NCBI GenBank assembly: GCA_021785115.1
Contig: JAJYGO010000488.1
Location: 1 to 7,308 of the forward strand
Direction: 5' to 3'
DNA: 7,308 nt
Source of the DNA: Chloroflexota bacterium
GTDB lineage: Bacteria > Chloroflexota > Limnocylindria > Limnocylindrales > CSP1-4
Numbering within the stretch: the stretch's first letter is position 1; each line of letters opens with the position of its first letter. The notes under the pieces were generated by a model. It made no database searches. It saw only the letters and a program-made list of their open reading frames with translations, and was not told the DNA's origin. The translations under genes and the position numbers were made by a program. Below, piece after piece: positions 1 through 5,406 of this stretch.

Positions 1-149
1 ACGGCGACGGGAAGGTGTCCCGCGAGGTAGTCGCGGTGGCCGCGGCCGGGCTCGGTCAGCCACCAGCGCACGTCGAGCACGCGCAGCGCGGGGTCGTCGA
101 GGCGCCTTGCGAGCGCCTCTGGGGAGATCAGGCACATGCCCCGGAGCAT
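1..149 (-). CDS. Rhodanese-type sulfurtransferase, N-terminal fragment (runs off the window)
   Basis: The reverse strand from an ATG at 149 reads open to the window edge, giving 49 codons of a longer gene. Residues 7-19 (LISPEALARRLDD), 22-31 (LRVLDVRWWL) and 37-49 (a GHRDYLAGHLP stretch) match the start of the N-terminal rhodanese domain of two-domain thiosulfate/3-mercaptopyruvate sulfurtransferases. That family moves sulfane sulfur from thiosulfate or mercaptopyruvate to a thiol or cyanide acceptor in the cytoplasm. The catalytic cysteine normally lies in the second domain, so activity cannot be judged here. A second in-frame ATG at 137 is an equally possible start, and neither has a strong ribosome site. 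The gene diverges from the tRNA to its right. The family assignment is fairly secure for so short a piece; the exact subfamily is not. Confidence 0.78.
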   Translation of the reverse strand, partial: MLRGMCLISPEALARRLDDPALRVLDVRWWLTEPGRGHRDYLAGHLPVA

Positions 150-192
150 ACCCGCGGGCCGGTTTCGCCGGGACTCGCCGGGGATTGGCTCC

Positions 193-201
193 TGCTATGA
201 T
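193..201 (+). promoter_or_regulatory. Candidate extended -10 promoter element for tRNA-Asn
   Basis: TGCTATGAT combines a TGn extension with a -10-like TATGAT hexamer (196-201), about 29 bases before the mature tRNA 5' end. That leaves room for a short 5' leader. No convincing -35 hexamer lies at the usual distance, which fits an extended -10 promoter. This is inferred from motif and position only. Confidence 0.35.
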
Positions 202-230
202 CCCGCCTCGGCGCCGCAAGGCGTCTTCGC

Positions 231-306
231 TCCGGCGTAGCTCAGTTGGTAGAGCGGGTGACTGTTAATCACTTGGTCGTAGGTTCGAGTCCTACCGCCG
301 GAGCCA
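231..306 (+). tRNA. tRNA-Asn (anticodon GTT), CCA encoded
   Basis: A complete cloverleaf can be drawn by hand. The acceptor stem is TCCGGCG (231-237) with CGCCGGA (296-302), seven pairs. The D arm is GCTC/GAGC (240-243/252-255). The anticodon stem is GGTGA/TCACT (257-261/269-273, with one G-T pair) around the loop CTGTTAA, which places anticodon GTT at 264-266. The T arm is GTAGG/CCTAC around TTCGAGT (279-295). The discriminator is G303, as expected for asparagine, and CCA is encoded at 304-306. A decayed recombinase reading frame on the other strand ends inside its 3' end, which makes this tRNA a candidate integration target. Confidence 0.97.
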
Positions 307-798
307 ACTGCTTACTGAATCCGACCGGCTGACGCCGTCGTCGGATGCCGTCCGCCAGATCGCGACGGCGTGCTCCTCGCGGCCGTCCACCGTGACCCGG
401 TCGAGCAGGTCGCGCACCGAGGCCACCCGCGTGTCGAGCGCACTGTTCTCGAGCAGGCCGGTCATCTCGTCCATCGTCTGCTGGACGAACCTCTTCGACG
501 TCGACAGGGGCTTCCGCACCTGCTCGAGCTCGTCGCGCTTGGCCACGGCCTGACGGATCTCGGCCGCGACCTCATCGATCTCGAGCGCGATGCGCTCGGC
601 GGCGTTCGGCTTGGCGATGCGCAGGGCATGGCGGAGGTTGGCATCCTGCTTCTCGAGGCTGGCGATCTGTCACTGCACGCGATGCAGCTCCGACGCCTGG
701 TTCTCCGCCTGCGGCCGCCCGTGCTCGTTGATGGCGTCGATCATCTCCCTGATGGTCTTTGGGGTTGATGAGCGTCCGCCGAAACGCGATGCCCGCAT
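292..798 (-). pseudogene. Large serine recombinase, C-terminal remnant with in-frame stop
   Basis: One minus-strand frame, from about 798 down to a TAG at 292-294, encodes the C-terminal part of a large serine site-specific recombinase. A helical, coiled-coil-like stretch (QIASLEKQDANLRHAL, then a segment ending EIDEVAAEIRQAV) is followed by KRFVQQTMDEM and LLDRVTVDG. This matches the usual helix plus short beta-strand tail after the zinc ribbon. A TGA at 670-672 interrupts the coiled coil; the frame continues with the same character on both sides (upstream KTIREMIDAINEHG), so a point mutation is likely. The catalytic serine domain, recombinase domain and zinc-ribbon cysteines are absent, so it cannot be active. 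The last four codons lie within the tRNA-Asn gene, suggesting the original stop was lost. A gene caller would start a short ORF at the GTG at 546. The upstream limit I give is approximate. Confidence 0.68.
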
Positions 799-935
799 CG
801 GGGGCTGGCACCTCAGCAGCATGAGCGAGTTTCCATACCCACGGGCCACAGCCAGAGTCGTGCAGGGCGGTCTCGCCGTGACGGACTGACTCTGATCGGC
901 GACCAGGTAACCCGATTCGGTGGCTCGTTGGTGCG

Positions 936-1391
936 TCAGACCTGGGGCGTGAAGCGCCGGTGCTGGTCGATGGGGCTCATGAGACCGACATCGTTTCCGG
1001 CCGGGTCACAGACGATGGCGTAGCGGGCGCCGAAGAACGCGTCGTAGGGCTCCTGGCGCCCGATGTGGCCCGCTGCGGTCAAGGCCCGGTAGGTCTCGTC
1101 GACCGCTTCGCGGGACGGCAGCGAGAAGCCAAGGACCACCTGGCGGGCCTCGGGATCGAGTGAGCGCCGCCCGCTGTGGTAGATCCTCGCCATGGCCAGG
1201 TTGTCGAGCTCGAGGATCGCGCCTTCGCCATTGTTGAGCGCGACATGACGTGCGCCACTTCCAGGGGGCCACTCGCCGCCGTCGAAGCGGACCGTCATGC
1301 CGAGCGCCTGGTAGAAGGCGATCGCAGCGTCCATGTCGTCGACCACGAGGTTCACCTGGTCGAACCGGGGTCCCTCCTCGTCCTCGCCCAT
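936..1391 (-). CDS. VOC (glyoxalase/bleomycin-resistance fold) family protein
   Basis: This is a complete 151-residue protein, the usual size for a two-module vicinal-oxygen-chelate protein. The first beta-alpha-beta module begins at FDQVNLVVDDMDAAIAFYQ (10-28) and includes ILELDN (59-64). The second runs from QVVLGFS (84-90) through ARYAIVCDPAGNDVGLMSPI (122-141), a C-terminal signature common in this family. The metal positions look atypical: Q12 stands where glyoxalase I has H or Q, E61 is present, and D134 sits near the usual final glutamate. I therefore do not assign glyoxalase I activity; small-molecule binding, isomerisation or dioxygenase-like chemistry all remain possible. The ATG at 1391 is supported by AGGAG seven bases upstream. 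It lies 160 bases downstream of an AraC-type domain on the same strand, which may regulate it. Confidence 0.9.
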   Translation of the reverse strand: MGEDEEGPRFDQVNLVVDDMDAAIAFYQALGMTVRFDGGEWPPGSGARHVALNNGEGAILELDNLAMARIYHSGRRSLDPEARQVVLGFSLPSREAVDETYRALTAAGHIGRQEPYDAFFGARYAIVCDPAGNDVGLMSPIDQHRRFTPQV

Positions 1392-1398
1392 CGGTATG

Positions 1399-1403
1399 CT
1401 CCT
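1399..1403 (-). promoter_or_regulatory. Ribosome binding site of the VOC gene
   Basis: On the minus strand AGGAG lies seven bases before the ATG at 1391-1389. It fixes the start of the VOC protein. Confidence 0.75.
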
Positions 1404-1492
1404 GTCGGTGTTGGCTTGCCCGGGCGGCGCCCGCGGGACGGTCCCTCGACGGCCGCCGCCGCGACGCCGTCGGGCTCGGATAACGTGGAGGC

Positions 1493-1517
1493 GACTCGCT
1501 CGTTTATCCCGCGAGTC
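1493..1517. repeat. 7-bp inverted repeat GACTCGC-N11-GCGAGTC
   Basis: The arms GACTCGC (1493-1499) and GCGAGTC (1511-1517) are perfect complements around an 11-base, AT-richer spacer. The repeat sits 102 bases before the VOC start and 35 bases after the AraC-type stop, both on the minus strand. No T-run follows on either side, so a terminator is unlikely and an operator is the better guess. A 7-bp dyad can also arise by chance at this GC content. Confidence 0.4.
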
Positions 1518-1551
1518 TATGGATGACTACCGGGGCTGTCTTGGACGAATG

Positions 1552-1887
1552 TCACGGATCGGGGGGCGCACCCGAAGTGAACTCGCCGGCAAGCTCAGCG
1601 GGGGTGCAGCCCGCCAGGGCGGAGACATCGCGGCGCAGGTGCACCTGGTCGTAGTAACCGGCTCGGGCCGCGACACCAGCAAGCGACGACGATCGCTGGG
1701 CCAGGAGCCGCCTTGCGGCCTCGAAGTGAACGACCCGGGCGAAGCGCTTTGGTGAGATCCCGACCTGCTCGGAGAATCGGGAAGCGAGCCGGGTTCGGCT
1801 CCATCCGATTTCGGCCGCTAGGTCAGCTACGCGTGCTGATGGGGCGCGGGCTGGTTCGTGTTCGACTGTTAGGGCGAGCCGGTGCAC
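1552..1887 (-). CDS. AraC-family DNA-binding domain, effector domain missing
   Basis: This encodes a nearly complete AraC/XylS C-terminal domain. Its first helix-turn-helix is VADLAAEIGWSRTRLASRF (residues 20-38), followed by the linking helix VGISPKRFARVVHFEAARRLL (42-62). The second helix-turn-helix spans about 66-100, with GYYDQVHL (77-84) and the closing CTPAEL. Such domains bind promoter DNA as transcription regulators. Full family members carry about 150 further N-terminal residues for ligand binding; here the frame beyond about 1900 runs antisense into the CGNR gene and its promoter, so that part is gone. The GTG at 1887 is the first plausible in-frame start outside the neighbouring gene, and its ribosome site is weak. 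It may be a 5'-truncated pseudogene or a stand-alone DNA-binding protein. It reads toward the VOC gene and diverges from the CGNR-RidA pair. Confidence 0.7.
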   Translation of the reverse strand: MHRLALTVEHEPARAPSARVADLAAEIGWSRTRLASRFSEQVGISPKRFARVVHFEAARRLLAQRSSSLAGVAARAGYYDQVHLRRDVSALAGCTPAELAGEFTSGAPPDP

Positions 1888-1898
1888 CTCAACCCGAC

Positions 1899-1920
1899 TC
1901 AGGTGGGAATCATAACCTGA
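1899..1920. promoter_or_regulatory. Candidate operator: perfect dyad TCAGGT-N10-ACCTGA
   Basis: TCAGGT (1899-1904) and ACCTGA (1915-1920) are exact inverted repeats with centres 16 bases apart, a spacing that fits a dimeric regulator. A further CACCT at 1885-1889 repeats the ACCT core upstream. The dyad overlaps the start of the -10 region of the CGNR gene and lies just upstream of the AraC-type reading frame. Either regulator could bind it; the sequence does not say which. Confidence 0.5.
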
Positions 1921-1929
1921 TAATATAGT
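1919..1929 (+). promoter_or_regulatory. -10 element for a probable leaderless CGNR-RidA transcript
   Basis: The string from 1919 to 1929 holds overlapping -10-like hexamers GATAAT (1919-1924), TAATAT (1921-1926) and TATAGT (1924-1929). It forms an AT-rich island in otherwise GC-rich DNA. The end of TAATAT is seven bases before the ATG at 1933, the distance expected if transcription starts at the initiation codon itself. No Shine-Dalgarno sequence precedes this ATG. A -35 hexamer is not clear. Confidence 0.5.
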
Positions 1930-1932
1930 TAC

Positions 1933-2535
1933 ATGATCGATGTCGGCCCGCTCGGGTTGCACCACCCCGACGGACAGGTCTTCACGTTCGAACCTGGCAG
2001 CCTGGCCCTGGCGCTTGCGGTGACCGGGCCCGGAACACATGAGGGGCCGCTGGCCCTATTCCAGACGCTCCGGCGCCCGTCCGATCTCGAGCGCTGGGCC
2101 GCGGCCGTCGTGGGGGTGGCCGGGCTGGAGGCGACGGACGGTGACCTCGAACTGGCTGTCCGAGTGCAGGCGGCAATCTGGAGCGCAGCCGACTCGATTA
2201 TCGATCACCAGCCCATCGCCGCGCGAGAACGCCGGCTCCTGAACGCGCTGGCCGCCCATCCGTGCCTCGTACCGCGCCTCCGGCCCGGCCCTACCCGGAC
2301 GTGGGTGGCTGTCGAGGGCGTACGCAGCCTCTTGGCGTCGGTCGCTCGCGACGCCGTCGACCTCCTGGGCGGTCCGCGGGCGGCACGCCTCAAGCGATGT
2401 GAGGGATCGCGGTGCGCGCTGCTGTTCGTCGACACGTCGCGGTCCGGGCACCGGCGCTGGTGCTCCATGGAGCGCTGCGGCAATCGCGCCAAGGTGGCGG
2501 CCCATCGCCGTCGTAGGAAGGAGAACGAGTCATGA
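1933..2535 (+). CDS. CGNR zinc-finger transcriptional regulator (ABATE-type)
   Basis: This 200-residue protein has the standard two-part layout: an N-terminal alpha-helical stress-sensor-like (ABATE) region over about 1-150 and a C-terminal CGNR zinc finger. The finger shows four cysteine ligands, C156, C161, C177 and C182, spaced C-x4-C-x15-C-x4-C, with the hallmark CGNR at 182-185. The basic tail HRRRRK (191-196) suits DNA contact. Proteins of this family are predicted transcription regulators; few have been tested and the ligand here is unknown. The ATG at 1933 has no ribosome site but sits at the predicted transcript start. Its TGA overlaps the start of the RidA gene (ATGA), so the two should be translationally coupled. 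Autoregulation through the dyad at 1899-1920 is a natural guess, not shown. Confidence 0.92.
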   Translation: MIDVGPLGLHHPDGQVFTFEPGSLALALAVTGPGTHEGPLALFQTLRRPSDLERWAAAVVGVAGLEATDGDLELAVRVQAAIWSAADSIIDHQPIAARERRLLNALAAHPCLVPRLRPGPTRTWVAVEGVRSLLASVARDAVDLLGGPRAARLKRCEGSRCALLFVDTSRSGHRRWCSMERCGNRAKVAAHRRRRKENES

Positions 2536-2966
2536 CGACGACGCGTGCCTCAACCCCCATCGACGGTCGCGTGGAGTTCCTCAATCCCGATGGCCTGCCC
2601 CAGAACCCGGCGTTCAGCAGTGTCGCGGTCGTCTCGGGCAGCGTCCGGACGATCTATGTCGGTGGCCAGGACGCGGTCGACGCGGAGGGGAACATCGTCG
2701 GCGTCGGCGACCTCGCCGCCCAGATTGAGCAGGTCCTGCGCAACCTTCGCACGGCCCTGGCGGCCGCCGGTGCCGCGCCGGAGCACGTCGTCAAGTGGAA
2801 CGTCTTCATCGTCGACGGCCAGGACTTCCGCGCCGGCTACGCGGCGTTCCAGCGCGTGTGGGGCGACCGACCCAATCCTCCGGTCATCACTGCTGCCGTG
2901 GTCAAGGGTCTGGCCCATCCCAACTTCCTCGTCGAGATGGACGCGATCGCCATCGTTCCTGCCTAG
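2532..2966 (+). CDS. RidA (YjgF/YER057c/UK114) family protein lacking the catalytic arginine
   Basis: This complete 144-residue protein has the full RidA fold: YVGGQDAVDAEGNIVG (42-57), the helix with QIEQVLRNLRTALAAAG (64-80), then HVVKWNVFIVDG (85-96) and a closing FLVEMDAIAIV (132-142). Canonical RidA hydrolyses reactive enamine/imine intermediates from PLP enzymes, using an arginine in a P-x-R motif (R105 in E. coli). Here the aligned segment is NPPVITAAVVKGL, with V118 in place of that arginine and two extra residues before the conserved E135. It probably belongs to a non-deaminase Rid subgroup with another reaction or a ligand-binding role. AAGGAG at 2518-2523 lies eight bases before the ATG. 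The start overlaps the stop of the CGNR regulator by four bases, making a tight two-gene operon. A PLP aminotransferase occurs 2.4 kb downstream, but disrupted DNA lies between and no functional link is evident. Confidence 0.93.
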   Translation: MTTTRASTPIDGRVEFLNPDGLPQNPAFSSVAVVSGSVRTIYVGGQDAVDAEGNIVGVGDLAAQIEQVLRNLRTALAAAGAAPEHVVKWNVFIVDGQDFRAGYAAFQRVWGDRPNPPVITAAVVKGLAHPNFLVEMDAIAIVPA

Positions 2967-3500
2967 TCCAACCAAGCCGCGCAGCGTGGATCGCGGTGGA
3001 CGCTCTTCGTCATCGAACGCAGCTTCGAGGTGCTCGGCAGCGTGCTCGGCACTGGCTGCCGTTCGGCCTGATCTTCCGCGCGACCTATCTCACCAACGCT
3101 TATCACGCCTCGCTCCGCGGTGCACGCGATCTGAATGTGGGAATCGCCCGCGGGCAGCGACCGGCAAGCGTCGATGGGGTGAGCCATTTGCCGGGCCAGG
3201 TCCGTCACGCGATCGATCGCTTCGTCGCCGTCTACAACGAAACCGCCGCCCGCCCCGGTCGAGCCGGCCAGCGACCTCACTCGCGGTTTCGCCCTCGGGA
3301 ACGGTCTCGTAGCGCCTGGCCTCCTCGGCGCGCTCCTATACGTCCGCTCCCCGCGTGACTGATGACCCATCAGCCACACGCACTCTTCCCGGGAAGGGCG
3401 ACGGTACGGTCGTGCCGTACGGACCGAAGACTGCGCTGGGGAGGATTTCGAACATCCTTTCGTACCTCCCGGGACCTTCGCTGCGTGTCGCCCGGCCGGT
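2967..3500 (+). other. Gene-free stretch with an unassigned coding-like fragment
   Basis: About 530 bases lie between the RidA stop and the recognisable part of the recombinase remnant, and I see no intact gene. One plus frame, from about 3050 to 3255, has a credible protein character (HWLPFGLIFRATYLTNAYHA and, later, RHAIDRFVAVYNETAAR) and mostly G/C third positions. It has no proper start of its own: the same frame merely opens inside the RidA gene, and it degrades into arginine-rich sequence afterwards. Just upstream, in another frame, WTLFVIERSFEVLGSVLG (about 2997-3050) looks coding too, so the two may be halves of one frameshifted gene. I recognise no family. Confidence 0.35.
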
Positions 3501-4386
3501 AGCCTCAACGACACCCAGAAGAACCCGATCTACAACGGCTGGGTCCTGCGAAAGGGCGAGCGGGCGCCAGCCGCCTGGCGCGAATCGCCGCCGGTGGACG
3601 ACATCCTCTGGACCCGCGTCCAAGCGCTCCTCGCCGCGCGCACCCGCGGCGGCGGGCGTCCTCGAGCCGAGGTGCCCGATCCGCTGCGCGGTCTCGCCCG
3701 CTGTGTCTGCGGCTCAACGATCCGCGCGGCCGGGTTCATGGGTGGCAAGCGCCGGCGGATCCACTCCACCCAGCCGTGCCCGGAGGGCGTGAGAAAGAAG
3801 ATCTGGGACAGCGAGACATGGCTCTCTCCTCTTGGGGCCCAGATCCGCGGCCTGCGCCTCGACGAGGCGACTGTCTCGGCCATCGTGGCGGCTGCCCAGC
3901 CCGATCCAGGCGGTTGTTCCGATCGATCGCGGCCGGATGGAGCGTCGCAGGCGAGAGCTTGCTCTGGACGTAGCGGCGGGCCGGATGAGCGAGCGGGCTT
4001 TCCTCGCCGCGTTGCGCCGCCTGAACGAGGAGGATGCCGCTCTGGTCGACCCTCGGCCGCGGAGGGCCGCCGACGGGGCCAAAGCGGTCGATCATTGGGC
4101 CCGGAAGTGGGGCCAACTCGGGATCATTACCAGCCGCGACGAAACGATCGTTGACCGTGTCTACTCCGCGAGCATGGCTCCGGACGGGGCCATCCACTAC
4201 TACGCGAAGGCCCAACTGCCGGTCGGCCATGATGTCCGAGTCGGCGACACGGTTGTCTTCTGTTTTCGTCCCCAGGTGTTCGTCACCCGCGGACGGACGC
4301 AGGCTGTGGCCGGAATCCGAGCGGGAACGCCGACGCTCGGGCGGCGGTATGACGCCGAAGCCCGACCAGTGGAAGGGGTGTCGTGA
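3501..4386 (+). pseudogene. Large serine recombinase, C-terminal half with frameshift
   Basis: One plus frame begins recognisably at about 3501 (SLNDTQKNPIYNGWVLR), which is the end of the recombinase domain. It runs through PPVDDILWTRVQALLAARTR and into a zinc ribbon with cysteines at 3702, 3708 and 3777 (RCVCG, then HSTQPCPEG) and the ETW motif at 3813-3821. After SAIVAAAQ the homology moves to the next frame between about 3895 and 3915. It continues there as VVPIDRGRMERRRRELALDV, AAGRMSERAFLAALRRLNEE and KAVDHWARKWGQL to a TGA at 4384-4386. The catalytic serine domain is missing upstream. Large serine recombinases insert or excise mobile DNA by concerted double-strand cleavage; this copy has lost its catalytic half and its frame, so it is inactive. 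It points right, away from the remnant by the tRNA, and the two fragments do not form one split gene, since both contain their own coiled coil and tail. Confidence 0.78.
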
Positions 4387-4463
4387 CACAGCCACCACCC
4401 CGAGCAGGCGGCGGCAGTTCGCAGGCCGCATCGCCTTCACTGTGGTCCAACAAGGAACTGGCT

Positions 4464-4468
4464 GGAGG
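4464..4468 (+). promoter_or_regulatory. Ribosome binding site before the small signal-peptide-like ORF
   Basis: GGAGG lies eight bases before the ATG at 4477. A match this good and this well placed is the main reason to take the short ORF that follows seriously. Confidence 0.5.
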
Positions 4469-4476
4469 GTCCGAGC

Positions 4477-4581
4477 ATGCGTGGTCAACGACGATTGACC
4501 GTACTGATGGCATTGGCGATCGGGGTTTCCGCACTATCTGGCGCTCGTCCCTTGGCTAGTTCATTGGCCAGTTGGCTATGA
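4477..4581 (+). CDS. 34-residue signal-peptide-like small protein or remnant
   Basis: The ORF has a well-placed Shine-Dalgarno site and encodes 34 residues with the layout of a secretory signal. There is a basic N-region (MRGQRR), a hydrophobic core of about 13 residues (LTVLMALAIGVSA) and a small-residue, cleavage-like stretch (LSGARPLASS). It stops at TGA 4579-4581, just after where cleavage would fall. The simplest reading is the 5' stub of a lost secreted-protein gene whose body was replaced at the junction with the AlbA_2 gene. A genuine small membrane or secreted peptide is possible. It is read in the same frame as the next gene, separated only by this stop. Nothing else is seen in the 90 bases before it. 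Confidence 0.4.
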   Translation: MRGQRRLTVLMALAIGVSALSGARPLASSLASWL

Positions 4582-4614
4582 GAGGTGACTCGACAACCGT
4601 CGCAGAGTGTGTCA

Positions 4615-5406
4615 ATGATTGTGCCAATGAAGAGGCTGTCGGCTGACGAGGTTCTCGCGCTAGTGGGTCAGATGCAGGCCCTCCGGTCGGAGCTGCCCGA
4701 GGCGGAGGCCAAAGATGGCCGCAGGGGCATTCCCACCCGTATCTACGAGAGCCTCTCGGGTCTTTGCAATCGCCGAGGTGGCGGAACAATCATCTTCGGC
4801 TTGGAGGACGCCACGTTCCGCCCGCTGCCGGGCTTGGACATCGCGAAGACCCAGGCAGATCTGACCACGTACGTCGATCAGAAGATGAGTTACCCGCTCC
4901 GGCTCGAGTTCACCCCGGTCGTGATTGGCGAGGCGACCGTTCTTGCCGCCGTGGTGCCAGAGTGCCCGGCCGCACACAAGCCGGTGTACTACCGCCCGAA
5001 AAACCTCATCGGAGGGTCGTACCTCCGCGTGGGCAACAGCAACCACGAGCTCTCCGACCCCGAGGTCAGAGCCATTCTCCGGTCCACTGACCGGGACGAC
5101 ACCGACGCCAGCCCGGTGACCGGGGCCACGATCGGCGACCTTTCTCCGGACCTGGTGGAGGAATATCGAGCCGTTCTCAGGCGACTGCGCCCGGACACCG
5201 CGCTGCTGGGGCTCGATCAGGTCGACCTGCTGCTGGCGGTTCAGGCTGTCGCTCGCGTTGGCGAGGCTATCGTCCGAGCCCGACACCGCAGTTTGCCATC
5301 GCGCATGGGCCGCGGGGAGTCGGATCAGTCTGGCTGGCGTGGCACACTGGCCGTACATCACGGAACTCCCCGCTGGAGGCATCCAGATCATGTCGCTGGT
5401 CGATGA
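4615..5406 (+). CDS. Schlafen AlbA_2-domain protein, probably 3'-truncated
   Basis: Residues about 25-155 form an AlbA_2 (Schlafen AlbA-2, divergent AAA-4) domain. It shows the E-x-K motif at 31-33, IPTRIYESLSGLCNRRGG (39-56), GTIIFGLED (57-65), a P-x-YYR segment (123-127) and GGSYLRVGN (133-141) before SDPEVRAIL. Such proteins are putative nucleic-acid-binding regulators or RecG-like accessory proteins, frequent in accessory DNA and often linked to phage defence or toxin-antitoxin loci. Full-length relatives continue into a longer ATPase-like and winged-helix region. Here recognisable sequence ends near residue 218 (LLLAVQAVARVGEA), followed by about 45 basic, low-similarity residues. The end overlaps the aminotransferase start by 17 bases. 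Starts are uncertain: ATG 4615 and 4627 and GTG 4585 are in frame, none with a strong ribosome site; I chose 4615. Confidence 0.75.
   Translation: MIVPMKRLSADEVLALVGQMQALRSELPEAEAKDGRRGIPTRIYESLSGLCNRRGGGTIIFGLEDATFRPLPGLDIAKTQADLTTYVDQKMSYPLRLEFTPVVIGEATVLAAVVPECPAAHKPVYYRPKNLIGGSYLRVGNSNHELSDPEVRAILRSTDRDDTDASPVTGATIGDLSPDLVEEYRAVLRRLRPDTALLGLDQVDLLLAVQAVARVGEAIVRARHRSLPSRMGRGESDQSGWRGTLAVHHGTPRWRHPDHVAGR
5375..5379 (+). promoter_or_regulatory. Ribosome binding site that sets the aminotransferase start
   Basis: GGAGG lies ten bases before the ATG at 5390. It picks that codon over the upstream in-frame start at 5258, whose extra 44 residues show no family character and run over the end of the AlbA_2 gene. 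Confidence 0.75.

Noticed and set aside
279..306. Direct repeat of the tRNA-Asn 3' end elsewhere in the window (a second attachment site)
   Set aside because: I looked for TTCGAGTCCT and the following acceptor sequence in the rest of the window and saw no copy; any second site must lie outside.
2545..3312. Plus-strand 255-residue open frame crossing the RidA stop
   Set aside because: It is serine- and arginine-rich, typical of an out-of-frame shadow of the RidA gene.
2963..3514. Minus-strand 183-residue open frame beside RidA
   Set aside because: It has no ribosome site and no recognisable motif, and its reading appears to be the complement of the coding-like plus frame.
3736..4488. Minus-strand 250-residue open frame over the second recombinase remnant
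   Set aside because: The plus strand carries clear recombinase motifs here; the minus translation is low-complexity and unmatched.
4578..4646. Tiny plus-strand ORF (22 residues) before the AlbA_2 gene, as a possible antitoxin or leader peptide
   Set aside because: It has no ribosome site and is shorter than any credible antitoxin. It overlaps the AlbA_2 start region by chance.
5258..5389. Upstream in-frame start for the aminotransferase
   Set aside because: It would add 44 residues without family similarity; GGAGG before the ATG at 5390 and usual family length favour the later start.
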